Positions 32,855-42,374 of a stretch of 64,000 nucleotides of DNA are shown here, in pieces. The notes beneath the pieces were generated by a model. That model made no database searches and was not told where the DNA came from. It saw only the letters and a list, made by a program, of their open reading frames with translations. The DNA lies in contig NZ_FRAP01000014.1 of NCBI RefSeq assembly GCF_900142365.1, positions 1-64,000 on the forward strand, given 5' to 3'. Within the stretch, counting starts at the first letter, position 1; each line of letters starts with the position of its first letter. The translations under genes and the position numbers were made by a program. The stretch comes from Pseudonocardia thermophila (lineage in GTDB: Bacteria > Actinomycetota > Actinomycetes > Mycobacteriales > Pseudonocardiaceae).

Positions 32855-34879
32855 TCACTCGTCCGCGACGAGCGCCAGCACGTCCTCCCCGTACCGGTCG
32901 ACCTTGCGGGCGCCGATGCCCGGGATCGCCACCAACGAGGCGCGGTCGGTCGGCCGCTGCTCGGCGATCGCGGTGAGCGTCTGGTCGGTGAGCACCACGA
33001 ACGCCGGCACCCGCTGCTGCTTGGCCACCTCGCTGCGCCAGTGCCGCAGCCGCTCCAAGAGGTCCAGGTCGACGTCGGACGGGCAGTCGGCGCAGCGCCG
33101 CAGCAGCGCGGCCGCGCTGCCGACCAGCGGCGCCCCGCACACCCGGCAGCGCGGCTTCGCGCGGCCGCGGCCGGTGTCCTCGACGACCCGCGATGCCGGG
33201 TGGTGCTCTGGGATCAGCGCGTGCAGGAAGCGGCTGCGCCGCCTGCGCCGTCCGCCGTCGGGTCGGCGCGACAACGCCCACGACATGTGCAGCACCCGCC
33301 GCGCCCGGGTGACGCCGACGTAGAGCAGCCGCCGCTCCTCCTCGATCGCGGCCTCGTCGCCGTCGGCGTGCTGGATGGGCAGGGTGCCCTCGGTGAGCCC
33401 GACGAGGAAGACGACGTCCCACTCCAGGCCTTTGGCCGCGTGCATCGAGGCCAGCGTGACCCCCTGCACGGTGGGCGGGTGCGCCGCGTCGGCGCGGACC
33501 TGCAGCTCGTCGGCGAGGCGGCGCAGATCCGCCTGCGGCTCGACGGCGACGAGCTCCTCGGCCAGCTCGACGAGCGCCAGGAGCGACTCCCACACCGCCC
33601 GCTGCGCCGCACCGCCGGGCGGCTCCGGGGTGAGCCCGATCGGCGCGAGCACCGCGCGCACGGCGTCCACCAGCGGTCCCGGCACGTCCGCGGTGCGGAT
33701 CGCGGCCATGGCCCGGCGGACCTCAGGGCGCTGGAAGAACCGCTCACCGCCGCGCACCTGGTAAGGCACGCCCGCCTCGGTGAGGGCCTGCTCGTACACC
33801 TCGCTCTGGGCGTTCGTGCGGAACAGCACCGCGATCTCGCTGGCGGGGGTGCCGTCGGCGATGAGCCGGCGGATCTTCGCCGCGGTGGCCGCCGCCTCAG
33901 CCGGCTCGTCGTCCCACTCGGCGAACGTCGGGTCCGGGCCCGGCGGCAGCTGCCCGACGAGCGCGGTGCGGGCGCCGGCGGGGCGGTTGCGGGCGCCGGA
34001 GATGAGCGTGTTCGCCACCGCGACGACCTGCGGCGTGGACCGGTGGTCGCGGCGCAGCCGCACCACCACGGCCTCGGGGAAGCGGCGCGGGAACTCCAGG
34101 AGGTACTTCGCGGTGGCACCGGCGAACGTGTAGATCGTCTGGTTCGGGTCGCCGACGACGGTGAGGTCGTCGCGCTCACCCAGCCAGGCGTCGAGCACGC
34201 GCTGCTGCAGCGGGGTGACGTCCTGGTACTCGTCGACGACGAAGCAGCGGTACTGGTCGCGGAACTCCTGCGCGACGGCCGGATCGTCCTCCAGGATCGC
34301 GGCGACGTGCAGCAGCAGGTCGTCGAAGTCGAGGACCCGGACGCGCTTCTTCAGCTCCTCGTAGCCGGCGTAGACCTCGGCGACCTGCTCGACCGGCAGC
34401 GGCGTGGAGCGACCGGCCGCCGCCTTCGGGTACGCGTCGGGCGCGACCAGGCTGGCCTTCGCCCATTCGATCTCCCCCGCCAGGTCGCGGAGGGTCTCGG
34501 TCTCGGTGTTCACCCGCAGCCGGCTGGCCACCTGCTGGACGGCGCGCAGCTTGCCCTCGATCAACCGCCACGGCTCCCCGCCGATCACCCGCGGCCAGAA
34601 GTAGCGCAGCTGCCGCATCGCCGCGGCGTGGAACGTGCGCGCCTGCACCCCGCCGATGCCCAGCCCGCGCAGCCGGGTGCGCATCTCCCCCGCCGCCCGG
34701 GCGGTGAAGGTCACGGCCAGCACCTGACCGGGCGCGACGTGCCCGGTGGAGATCAGGTGGGCGATGCGGCGGGTGATCGTGCGGGTCTTGCCGGTTCCGG
34801 CGCCCGCGAGCACGCACACGGGCCCCCGGGGAGCGGTGACGGCGGCCAGCTGTTCCTCGTCCAGACCGTCGAGCGTCAC
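32855..34879 (-). CDS. uvrD2: ATP-dependent DNA helicase UvrD2
   Basis: 674 residues, superfamily 1A helicase: Walker [17 protein letters not shown] near the N-terminus, Walker [15 protein letters not shown], motif [18 protein letters not shown], motif [15 protein letters not shown]-terminal additions define UvrD2: a tetracysteine module (CRVCGAPL ... CADC) and an HRDC domain ([15 protein letters not shown]). GTG 34879 is chosen since the longer start at 34936 would overlap the divergent mycoredoxin start. Essential in M. tuberculosis. Confidence 0.94.
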   Translation of the reverse strand: MTLDGLDEEQLAAVTAPRGPVCVLAGAGTGKTRTITRRIAHLISTGHVAPGQVLAVTFTARAAGEMRTRLRGLGIGGVQARTFHAAAMRQLRYFWPRVIGGEPWRLIEGKLRAVQQVASRLRVNTETETLRDLAGEIEWAKASLVAPDAYPKAAAGRSTPLPVEQVAEVYAGYEELKKRVRVLDFDDLLLHVAAILEDDPAVAQEFRDQYRCFVVDEYQDVTPLQQRVLDAWLGERDDLTVVGDPNQTIYTFAGATAKYLLEFPRRFPEAVVVRLRRDHRSTPQVVAVANTLISGARNRPAGARTALVGQLPPGPDPTFAEWDDEPAEAAATAAKIRRLIADGTPASEIAVLFRTNAQSEVYEQALTEAGVPYQVRGGERFFQRPEVRRAMAAIRTADVPGPLVDAVRAVLAPIGLTPEPPGGAAQRAVWESLLALVELAEELVAVEPQADLRRLADELQVRADAAHPPTVQGVTLASMHAAKGLEWDVVFLVGLTEGTLPIQHADGDEAAIEEERRLLYVGVTRARRVLHMSWALSRRPDGGRRRRRSRFLHALIPEHHPASRVVEDTGRGRAKPRCRVCGAPLVGSAAALLRRCADCPSDVDLDLLERLRHWRSEVAKQQRVPAFVVLTDQTLTAIAEQRPTDRASLVAIPGIGARKVDRYGEDVLALVADE

Positions 34880-34934
34880 AACCGCAGTCTCGCATCCGGG
34901 GATGACATCACCGCGGACCGCTGTTGATGTGGGC

Positions 34935-35174
34935 ATGGCGCAGTTGACGATGTACTCGACGACCTGGTGCGGCTACTGCCGGCGGCTGAAGCTGCAGCTG
35001 GACCGCGCCGGCATCGCCTACGAGGAGATCGACATCGAGCGCGATCCCGAGGCCGCGAAGTTCGTCGAGAGCGTCAACGGCGGCAACCAGACCGTGCCCA
35101 CGGTGCGGTTCCCCGACGGCACCGCGCTGACGAACCCGCCGTTCGCGGCGGTGGTGGAGAAGCTCGCGGCCTGA
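34935..35174 (+). CDS. mrx1: Mycoredoxin-1 (glutaredoxin-like)
   Basis: 79 residues, with redox motif WCGYC (Cys12, Cys15) after the strand AQLTMYSTT, cis-Pro in [12 protein letters not shown], and a C-terminal helix. It reduces mycothiol mixed disulfides, implying the host makes mycothiol. Divergent from uvrD2 and convergent with nudC, as in M. tuberculosis. Its stop codon lies inside the terminator hairpin shared with nudC. Confidence 0.93.
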   Translation: MAQLTMYSTTWCGYCRRLKLQLDRAGIAYEEIDIERDPEAAKFVESVNGGNQTVPTVRFPDGTALTNPPFAAVVEKLAA

Positions 35175-35189
35175 CGGGTTCAGGCCGCG
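35165..35189. terminator. Hairpin containing both stop codons of mrx1 and nudC
   Basis: Perfect 10-bp arms CGCGGCCTGA / TCAGGCCGCG around CGGGT. The left arm ends with the mrx1 TGA, and the right arm begins with the complement of the nudC TGA. It can terminate in both directions. Confidence 0.75.
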
Positions 35190-36166
35190 GCCCACGACTC
35201 CAGCATCGCCCGGGCGATGCTGACCTTGCCCGGCAGCAGCAGCTTCGATCCTCCCCCGCCCCAATCCCCGGCGGCCAGCGCCTCCTGCAGCTCCGCGCGA
35301 GTGACCCACATGGCCTCTTCGATCTCGCCCTCGGCGGGGCGCAGCGGCGTCGTGGAGTCGGCGACGGCCTGGAAGGCGACCATGAGGCTGCGCGGGAACG
35401 GCCAGGCCTGGCTGCCGAGGTAGGTCACGTCCCGGACCTCGACGCCGACCTCCTCGCGCACCTCCCGCAGCACGCACGCCTCCAGCGACTCCCCGGCCTC
35501 GACGAACCCGGCGAGCACGGAGAAGCGGCCAGCCGGCCACACCGGCTGGCGGGCGAGCAGCACCCGCGCGTCGGGGCCGGTGCCGCCGTCGTGCACCAGC
35601 ACGATCATGGACGGGTCGGTGCGCGGGTACTCCTCGTGCCCGTGCGCCTCGCACACCCGGTGCCAGCCGGCGAACTCGACGCGCATCGGCGAGCCGTCGC
35701 GCGGGCAGTACGTGGCCGTGTCGTGCCAGTTGAGCAGCGCGCACGCGGTGACGAACAACCCGGCGCCCAGCGGGTCGAGCACGGCACCCGCCATGCGCAG
35801 ATCGGCCCACTCCGCGGGATCGTCGCCGGCGAGCAGATCGGGGCCGCCGCGCATGCCCCAGTAGGCGACGCCCTCGTACTCGCCGAGCAGCACCGCACCC
35901 TCGGCGGGCGTGCTGCCCGTGGTGGGGCGGGTCCGCAGCCGTGCAGTTGCGCCCTGGCCCACGTCCCAACTACCCGCGTCGCCCGCGGCGAAGCCCGCCG
36001 CCGGCTCGTCCGACCACACGACGGGGGTGCGGCCCTTGTCGTCGACGACGACCAGCCGCGCGGTCGGCCAGCCCGCTTCCTGCCGCGCCTTGTCGGCGCG
36101 TATGGCGTCGTCACGGACCGCGAGGTTGCGCGAGAGCACCGGTGTGACGGTCAGGCGGAACGTCAT
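35180..36166 (-). CDS. nudC: NAD+ diphosphatase NudC
   Basis: 328 residues. NTP_N-like N-terminal domain, a zinc region (YCPRDGSPMRV ... RVCEAHGHEEYPR) and the Nudix box GFVEAGESLEACVLREVREE with REVREEVGVEV. The second zinc pair keeps one Cys and offers His in place of the last. It hydrolyses NAD(H) and removes NAD caps from RNA. The ATG overlaps the M16 peptidase stop (ATGA), so it may be the last gene of the M16 operon here. Confidence 0.92.
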   Translation of the reverse strand: MTFRLTVTPVLSRNLAVRDDAIRADKARQEAGWPTARLVVVDDKGRTPVVWSDEPAAGFAAGDAGSWDVGQGATARLRTRPTTGSTPAEGAVLLGEYEGVAYWGMRGGPDLLAGDDPAEWADLRMAGAVLDPLGAGLFVTACALLNWHDTATYCPRDGSPMRVEFAGWHRVCEAHGHEEYPRTDPSMIVLVHDGGTGPDARVLLARQPVWPAGRFSVLAGFVEAGESLEACVLREVREEVGVEVRDVTYLGSQAWPFPRSLMVAFQAVADSTTPLRPAEGEIEEAMWVTRAELQEALAAGDWGGGGSKLLLPGKVSIARAMLESWAAA

Positions 36167-37530
36167 CAGCTGACGCCACCCAGCGCGCGCACCCGCGTGC
36201 CGATGACCTCGGCGTCCCCGACGACGACCCCCGTGAACGCGGTGGGTGTGAAGAACCGCAGCGCGATCTCGGCCACCTCGTCGACGGTGACGGCGGACAG
36301 CCGCGCCGGCCGCTCCCGCAACCAGTCGACGCCCAGCCCGTCGGCGGCGAGGCCGGTGAGGGTGCCGGCGAGACCGCCCTGGTTGTCCAGCGAGATCGCC
36401 AGCGACCCGATCGCGTACGCCCGCGCCGACTCCAGCTCGGCGGCCGTCGGCGGGACGGCGACCATGCGAGCCAGCTCGTAGCGGGTCTCCAGCAGCGCCG
36501 CTGCGGTCACGTCACTGGCGACGTCGGTCTCGACCGACAGCACCGCACCGCCGGGCACCTGCTCGATGCCGGAGTGCGCGCCGTAGGTGTAGCCCTTGTC
36601 CTCGCGCACGTTCTCCATCCAGCGCGACGAGAAGTAGCCACCGAACACCAGGTTGGCCAACTGCAGCGTGCTGTAGTCGGGATCGTGGCGGGTCAGCGCG
36701 GGCGCCGAGAGCCGCAGCTGCGACTGCACCGACCCGGGCCGGTGCACCAGCTCCAGGTCGTCCGGCTTCGGCGCGGGCGGTGGGGTGAGCTCCCGGGCGG
36801 TGCGCTCCGAGCTCCAGCCGCCCAGCGCCCGCTCGACCTCGGCGATCGCGGTGTCCGGGTCGATGTCGCCGACGAGGGTCAGGATCGAGCCCCGTGGCAC
36901 CGTGGACACCGCGTGCAGCGCCCGCACCTGCTCGGCGGTGACCGTCTCGACCTCGGCCGGGCGGGGCATCTCGCGGGTGATCGGGTGGTCGCCGAACCGC
37001 TTTCGCTGCAGCGCCTCGCGGGCGATGGTGCGCGGTTGCGCGAGCGCCACCGCCAGCCGCTCGATCAACCGGGTGCGCTCACGCGCCACCTCGTCGTCGG
37101 CGAACGTGGCCGAGGTGAGCACGTCGGCGAGCACATCGAGCAGGGTGGTCAGCCCGGACGCGAGGGCGGAGCCGGTGACGGCGAGCCGCTCGGGGTCGAC
37201 CGAGACGTTCAGCTCCCCGCCGACCGTGGCCAGCTCGTCGTCGATCGCGACGCGGTCCTTCGTGGCGGTACCGGTGAGCAGCGTCGACGAGAGCACCTCC
37301 GCGACGGCGGTGTCCTCCGGCGAGCGCGCCGCGTACGGGACGCGCAGCCGCAGCTCCACCATCGGCACCGAAGCGCGGCGGGCGGCGAGCACCCGCAGCC
37401 CGGTCGACAGCACGTGCTCGACCACGTCGGGCAGCGGCACCTCGCGGGTCGGGCCCAGCGGCGGCAGCGGCCGCGGGCCGAGTGCGGTGCGCCCGATCTC
37501 CTCTGCGCTGCGATGCGCGACGACGCTCAC
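36166..37530 (-). CDS. M16-family peptidase, non-catalytic subunit
   Basis: 454 residues with two M16 domains. The zinc HxxEH is missing: the matching region reads YAARSPEDTAVAEVLSSTLL. The C-terminal substrate-binding Arg/Tyr segment MENVREDKGYTYGAHSGIEQ is well kept. This is the pattern of the second subunit of heterodimeric M16B peptidases. The GTG at 37530 overlaps the stop of the catalytic subunit gene (GTGA), so both halves are made together. Confidence 0.88.
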   Translation of the reverse strand: MSVVAHRSAEEIGRTALGPRPLPPLGPTREVPLPDVVEHVLSTGLRVLAARRASVPMVELRLRVPYAARSPEDTAVAEVLSSTLLTGTATKDRVAIDDELATVGGELNVSVDPERLAVTGSALASGLTTLLDVLADVLTSATFADDEVARERTRLIERLAVALAQPRTIAREALQRKRFGDHPITREMPRPAEVETVTAEQVRALHAVSTVPRGSILTLVGDIDPDTAIAEVERALGGWSSERTARELTPPPAPKPDDLELVHRPGSVQSQLRLSAPALTRHDPDYSTLQLANLVFGGYFSSRWMENVREDKGYTYGAHSGIEQVPGGAVLSVETDVASDVTAAALLETRYELARMVAVPPTAAELESARAYAIGSLAISLDNQGGLAGTLTGLAADGLGVDWLRERPARLSAVTVDEVAEIALRFFTPTAFTGVVVGDAEVIGTRVRALGGVS

Positions 37531-38822
37531 GCCTGCTCCCCCTTGGGCTCGACGAACAGGACCCCGCGCCCGGAGGAGCGCAGCTTCGCCGCCGCGGCGG
37601 CCACCTGGTCCGGGGTGATCGCGGCCAGCCGGGCCGGCAGCTCCACGGCCAGCTCGGCCCGCCCGAACAGCAGCTCTCGAGCGCCCAGGCCCAGCATGCG
37701 GTAGACCTCCCGGTCGGTCTCCTGGTACAGCGCGGCCGACCAGCGCGCCACCTGCCGCGCCAGCTCGTCCTCCGACGGGCCGGCAGCGGCGAGCTTGTCC
37801 AGCTCCTCGTCGACGGCCGCGAGGACCCGCTCGGGATCGACCTCGGCCGGGTGGATCGCGGTGATCGTGAACGTGTCGGGATCGCGCGCGTCGAGGGAGC
37901 CCATCAAGCCCGCGCTCGCCGACACGTCGGTGACCAGCCCGTCGCCGTGCACGAGGCGGCGCTGCAGCCGCGCGGCCTCGCCCTCGCCGAGCACCGAGCC
38001 GAGCAGCGCGTGCCCGAGGTAGGCGTCGAGATCGGTGCCGGGGTCGGGCAGCCGGTAGCCGATCGCCAGCGCGGGCAGCGGCGCGTGCGCGTCGGTGACG
38101 GAGCGGCGGCGCTCGTTCTCCGGCAGCGGCTCGAAGAACGACGGACGCGGTGGTGTCGGACGGGCCGGGATGTCGCCGAAGTGCTTCTCGACCAGCCGCA
38201 GCGTCTCGTCGACGTCGAGGTAGCCGGCCACGGTGACCTGCGCGTTGCCCGGCGCGTAGTAGGTGTCGAAGAAGGCCGCGGCGTCGTCGAGGCTCGCCTG
38301 CTCCAGCTCGGAGAAGTCGCCGTAGCCGTTGTGCGCGTTGGGGAACGTGTCGTAGAGGACCGGCGGCAGCAAGATCCACGGGAACCCGCCGTACGGCCGG
38401 TTCAGCACGTTGAGCCGGATCTCCTCCTTGACGACGTCGACCTGGTTGCGCAGGTTCTCCTCGGTGAGCCGGGGCGCGCGCAGCCGGTCGGCCTCCAAGA
38501 ACAGCGCCCGCTCCAGCGCCGCCGCCGGCAGCACCTCGAAGTAGTCGGTGTAGTCCTGGTGCGTCGAGCCGTTGAAGATCCCACCGGAGCCCTGGACGTG
38601 GCGGAAGTGCGCCAGCTTCTCCAGGCTCTCGCTGCCCTGGAACATGAGGTGCTCGAACAGGTGCGCGAAACCGGTGCGGCCCTCCGGCTCCGAGCGGAAG
38701 CCGACGTCGACGTGCACTGCCACCGCGACCACCGGGGTGTTCGGGTCGGGGGCGATCAGCACACGCAGACCGTTGGGGAGGGTGGCCCGGTGGAGTTCCA
38801 CGGTGGGCAGTTCAACAGGCAC
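37527..38822 (-). CDS. M16-family zinc peptidase, catalytic subunit
   Basis: 431 residues. The inverted zinc motif HLFEH is at residues 54-58 (GFAHLFEHLMFQG), with the third ligand Glu in the LRNQVDVVKEEIRLNV region. It is followed directly by the non-catalytic partner, so the two form the clamshell of an M16B peptidase that degrades peptides. Start GTG 38822. Divergent from an MFS gene. Confidence 0.9.
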   Translation of the reverse strand: MPVELPTVELHRATLPNGLRVLIAPDPNTPVVAVAVHVDVGFRSEPEGRTGFAHLFEHLMFQGSESLEKLAHFRHVQGSGGIFNGSTHQDYTDYFEVLPAAALERALFLEADRLRAPRLTEENLRNQVDVVKEEIRLNVLNRPYGGFPWILLPPVLYDTFPNAHNGYGDFSELEQASLDDAAAFFDTYYAPGNAQVTVAGYLDVDETLRLVEKHFGDIPARPTPPRPSFFEPLPENERRRSVTDAHAPLPALAIGYRLPDPGTDLDAYLGHALLGSVLGEGEAARLQRRLVHGDGLVTDVSASAGLMGSLDARDPDTFTITAIHPAEVDPERVLAAVDEELDKLAAAGPSEDELARQVARWSAALYQETDREVYRMLGLGARELLFGRAELAVELPARLAAITPDQVAAAAAKLRSSGRGVLFVEPKGEQA

Positions 38823-38920
38823 GCAGCGAATCTAGCCTCCCCGGCCGGTGCGTTGCTCGGTGGTCGATCGGGGAATTCCGGCTTGACCTCCACCCGGGTT
38901 CACCCGCCAGAGTCGTCCGG

Positions 38921-40276
38921 GTGACCGCCACCGTTCCCGTCCGCGCCGAGCTGTTCTCCGCCGAGCGCCGCGCGACCACGATCGGCATCGTCATGCTGAT
39001 CAGCATCATCGCGTTCGAAGCGATGGGCGTGGGCACCGCGATGCCGGCGGTGGTCGCCGATCTGGGCGCCCTGTCCCAGTACGGGTGGCCGTTCGTGGCG
39101 TTCATGGCCGCGGCCGTGTTCGGCACGGTGCTGGTCGGGCGGTGGTGCGACCGCGCCGGGCCGCGGGGTGCGCTGCTGGCGACGCCGCTGGTGTTCATGA
39201 TCGGGCTGCTGCTGGCCGGCACCGCCGGCGCGTTCGCGCAGCTGCTCGCCGGGCGGGCGCTGCAGGGGCTGGGCGCGGGCGGCCTCGGGGTCGCGGTCTA
39301 CGTGCTCATCGCCGTCGTGTACCCGGAGCGGGCCCGGCCCGCGGTGTTCGCGCTGACGTCGTCGGCGTGGGTGCTGCCGACGCTGATCGGGCCGCCGGTC
39401 TCCGGGGCGGTGACCGAGGCGCTGTCCTGGCACTGGGTGTTCCTCGGGCTGGTCCCGCTCGTGCTGGTGGCGACGCTGCTGGTGGTGCCGGCGGTGCGGC
39501 GGCTCGGCCCGCCGGACGCCGCGGACCTCCATCCGGCGCGGCCGTGGCTGGTGCCGGCCGCGTTCGGCGCCGCCGTCGGGGTCGCGGCGCTGAGCTGGGC
39601 GGGCGAGAACGTGTCCGGCACGGCCGCGGTGGTCGCGGCCGTGGCGCTCGTCGTGCTGGTGCCGGCCCTGTCCCGGCTGCTGCCCGGCGGTGTGGTGCGG
39701 GCCCGGCGCGGGGTCGCGTCCGTCGTGCTGAGCCGCGGGATGATGGCCGCCACGTTCTTCACCGCCAGCTCGTTCCTGCCGCTGATGCTCAACGGCACCC
39801 ACGGCTGGCCGCTGACGCTGGCGGGGCTTCCGCTGATCTCCGGCGCGCTGGCCTGGTCGGCGGCGTCGGCGTGGCAGGGCCGGCACCCGGATCTCTCCAG
39901 GACGGTGCTGCTGCGCATCGGCTTCGGCCTGGTCGCGACGGGAGTGGCCGGGCTGCTGGTGGTCGCGCCGGCGTGGGGTGCGGCGTGGGTGGCTGTCCCC
40001 GCGTGGACGATCGCCGGAGCCGGGATGGGCATCGGGTTCTCGGCGCTGTCGTACCTGGTGCTGCAGCAGTCCGCGGCCGGGGACGTCGGCTTCAACACCT
40101 CAGCCGCGCAGATCGCCGACCAGCTCGGCACCGCGCTGATGATCGGCATCGGCGGGGCGCTCTTGAGCGTGCTGGGCACCCCGCCGGTGGCGCTGCCGGT
40201 GCTGCTCGCCGTGCTCGTGCTGCTGGCGCTGGCCGGGACGGTGGTGGCGCGGCGGACGGCCGTCCCCGCGGCGTGA
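38921..40276 (+). CDS. MFS transporter (DHA2-like)
   Basis: 451 residues, 12-14 predicted helices. N-terminal helix IGIVMLISIIAFEAMGVGTA, motif A-like VGRWCDRAGPRGALL, and GRALQGLGAGGLGVAVYVLI in helix 4-5. Probably a drug or metabolite exporter. Start GTG 38921. Its stop overlaps the start of the next hydrolase (GTGA), a coupled pair. Confidence 0.87.
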   Translation: MTATVPVRAELFSAERRATTIGIVMLISIIAFEAMGVGTAMPAVVADLGALSQYGWPFVAFMAAAVFGTVLVGRWCDRAGPRGALLATPLVFMIGLLLAGTAGAFAQLLAGRALQGLGAGGLGVAVYVLIAVVYPERARPAVFALTSSAWVLPTLIGPPVSGAVTEALSWHWVFLGLVPLVLVATLLVVPAVRRLGPPDAADLHPARPWLVPAAFGAAVGVAALSWAGENVSGTAAVVAAVALVVLVPALSRLLPGGVVRARRGVASVVLSRGMMAATFFTASSFLPLMLNGTHGWPLTLAGLPLISGALAWSAASAWQGRHPDLSRTVLLRIGFGLVATGVAGLLVVAPAWGAAWVAVPAWTIAGAGMGIGFSALSYLVLQQSAAGDVGFNTSAAQIADQLGTALMIGIGGALLSVLGTPPVALPVLLAVLVLLALAGTVVARRTAVPAA

Positions 40277-41088
40277 TCGGCAGGCGGATGCTCGTCGGAG
40301 CCGGCGTCGTCGCGGTCGCGGCGCTCTGCCTGGCCGGGCTGTGGGCCGGGCAGCGCGCGCTGATCTACCACCCGCAGACCGGCGGGCCGGTGCCGCCCGC
40401 TGCCGACGTCCTGCCCGGGGCACGGGACGTGACGCTGCGGACCGCCGACGGGCTCGAGCTCGGCGCGTGGTTCGTGCCGGGCCGCGGGCCGGGCGCCGAC
40501 GGCACCGTCGTGCTGGTCGCCAACGGCAACGCCGGCGACCGGTCGGTGCGCGCCCCGCTCGCTGCGGCGCTCGCGGCCCGGGGTCTGTCGGTGCTGCTGT
40601 TCGACTACCGCGGCTACGGCGGCAACCCCGGCACGCCCACCGAGGACGGGCTCGCCCTCGACGTGCGGGCCGCGCGCACATGGCTCGTCGACGAGCTCGG
40701 CGCGCAGCGGATCGTCTACTACGGCGAGAGCCTCGGCGCGGCCGTCGTCACCGAGCTGGCCACCGAGCACCCACCGGTCGGACTGCTGCTGCGGTCGCCG
40801 TTCACCGAGCTCGCCGACGTCGGTCGGCTGCACTACCCGTTCCTGCCCGTGCGGTTGCTGCTGCGCGAGCGCTACCCCGTCGCCGAAGGGCTGCGGCGGA
40901 TCAGCGTGCCCACGACCGTCGTGTACGGGTCAGCCGACCGGATGGTCCCGCCGGAGCTGAGCCGGGCCGCGGCAGCCGCCGCGGCCGGGCCCGTCCGGCT
41001 CGTCGAGGTGACCGGGGCCGACCACAACGACCCGGTCCTGCTCACCGGGCGCGAGCTGATCGACGCGGTCGTGGCCGTGGCGCGCTGA
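40273..41088 (+). CDS. Membrane-anchored alpha/beta hydrolase (BEM46-like)
   Basis: 271 residues. An N-terminal helix (LVGAGVVAVAALCLAGLWAG) then the family start QRALIYHPQTGGPVPPA. Alpha/beta fold: oxyanion area VLVANGNAGDRS, DYRGYGGNPGTPTEDGL, nucleophile Ser in YYGESLGAAV, Asp in VVYGSADRMVPP, His in TGADHNDPV. Similar to YfhR/BEM46 esterases that face outside or stay at the membrane. Coupled to the MFS gene by a 4-bp overlap. Substrate unknown. Confidence 0.88.
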   Translation: MIGRRMLVGAGVVAVAALCLAGLWAGQRALIYHPQTGGPVPPAADVLPGARDVTLRTADGLELGAWFVPGRGPGADGTVVLVANGNAGDRSVRAPLAAALAARGLSVLLFDYRGYGGNPGTPTEDGLALDVRAARTWLVDELGAQRIVYYGESLGAAVVTELATEHPPVGLLLRSPFTELADVGRLHYPFLPVRLLLRERYPVAEGLRRISVPTTVVYGSADRMVPPELSRAAAAAAAGPVRLVEVTGADHNDPVLLTGRELIDAVVAVAR

Positions 41089-41120
41089 TGCCACAGGTGC
41101 TCTGCGACGAGAACGGGTGG

Positions 41121-42374
41121 TCAGGCCGGGGGCAGCACCACGAACTGGCGCAGCGACAGGTCCGGGTAGGTCACCGGGCCGCGCGGGCCGGGCGTGTGGT
41201 CGACGTTGATGCCGGTCTCGGGCAGGCCGAGCAGCTTGTAGCCGTCCAGCAGCCGGGTGGTGGCGTTCCAGAAGACGCCCGTGCCGGTGTAGGCGTCGAT
41301 GAACGCGGTCGCTGCGGTCTCGTCGGTGGCGCAGATCGCCGCCGCCAGACCTGAGGTCTCCCGCCCGGCGAGCTGCGCAGCCTCGACCGGTCCGTCGACG
41401 GACGCCACGGTGACGTGGCCCTCGTTGCCCGCGTCGAGCGCCCACTCGTGCCCGAGCGGGTGCCCGTGCGGGGGCAGGCTCGGAGTGAGGCCGCGGTCGA
41501 CGAGCGCCTTCTCCGCGATCGGCCACAGCCGGTCGTAGGCGGGGCGGTCGATCAGCAGCAGGTTGAGCCGGTTGCACACGCCCAGCCGGTCGGTGCTCTC
41601 CACGATCAGCCGGGTCACATCGGCCTCGTCGGCGCTGGAGTCCAGGTAGAGCACGCCGCCGCCGTCGGCGTGGGCGAGCACGCGGGTACCGGCCTGGGCA
41701 CCGAGCGCGGACAGCCGCCGGGTGACCTCGCCGCTGCCGCGTACGACGACCAGCGGCACCAGGTCGGGCAGGCCCACCAGCGCGTCGGCGCCGGCGTGCC
41801 CCGGCACGGGCACCAGCTGCACGGCGCCGGCCGGAACACCGTTGGCGGCGAGCGCGGGGGCGATGATCTCCTCGACGAGCGCCCGCGCGCTGCCCAGCGC
41901 GGCCGCGCCGGTCCGCAGGACGGCGGCCGAGCGTGCCTTGAGCACCTGCGACGCGACGTCGACGGTGACGTTCGGGCGGGCCTCGAAGATCGCCCCGATC
42001 ACCCCTACCGGGATCCGCCGCTCGAACACCCGCTCCCCCGTCGCGAGCGTGCGGACCTCCCGCTGCGTGGGCGGCTCCGGCGTCGCGGCGAGCACCTCCA
42101 GCTGGGTGCCGATGTCGGCGAGCCGCTCCGGGGTCAGGCGCAGCCGGTCGAGCAGGCCCGGCGCCATCCCGTTCGCCTCGGCGGCGACGACGTCCTCGGC
42201 GTTGGCAGCGAGCACGCGTTCGGCGCGCTCGCGGATCAGCTGCGCCATCGTGCGCAGCGCGGCGTCGATGGCGGGCCCACCCGCGGCACGCACTCCCGGT
42301 GCGGCCGCGGCGGCCCGCTCGGCCGCCGCGCGCACGGCGGCGGCGGTCTCGGTGGGGTCCTCCGTTGCGGTCAC
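41121..42374 (-). CDS. proA: Divergent glutamate-5-semialdehyde dehydrogenase (ProA-like)
   Basis: 417 residues, standard ProA length. Motifs VGVIGAIFEARPNVTVDVAS, LAHADGGGVLYLD, catalytic Cys in DRLGVCNRLNLLLID and the C-terminal DGYKLLGLPETGINVDH. It would reduce glutamyl-5-phosphate in proline synthesis, but several normally fixed residues differ (usual GVCNALETLLV and GLTSYKW regions are changed), and no proB is nearby, so it may be a second, altered enzyme. Start GTG 42374 overlaps the upstream sortase-like gene's stop (GTGA). Confidence 0.8.
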   Translation of the reverse strand: MTATEDPTETAAAVRAAAERAAAAAPGVRAAGGPAIDAALRTMAQLIRERAERVLAANAEDVVAAEANGMAPGLLDRLRLTPERLADIGTQLEVLAATPEPPTQREVRTLATGERVFERRIPVGVIGAIFEARPNVTVDVASQVLKARSAAVLRTGAAALGSARALVEEIIAPALAANGVPAGAVQLVPVPGHAGADALVGLPDLVPLVVVRGSGEVTRRLSALGAQAGTRVLAHADGGGVLYLDSSADEADVTRLIVESTDRLGVCNRLNLLLIDRPAYDRLWPIAEKALVDRGLTPSLPPHGHPLGHEWALDAGNEGHVTVASVDGPVEAAQLAGRETSGLAAAICATDETAATAFIDAYTGTGVFWNATTRLLDGYKLLGLPETGINVDHTPGPRGPVTYPDLSLRQFVVLPPA

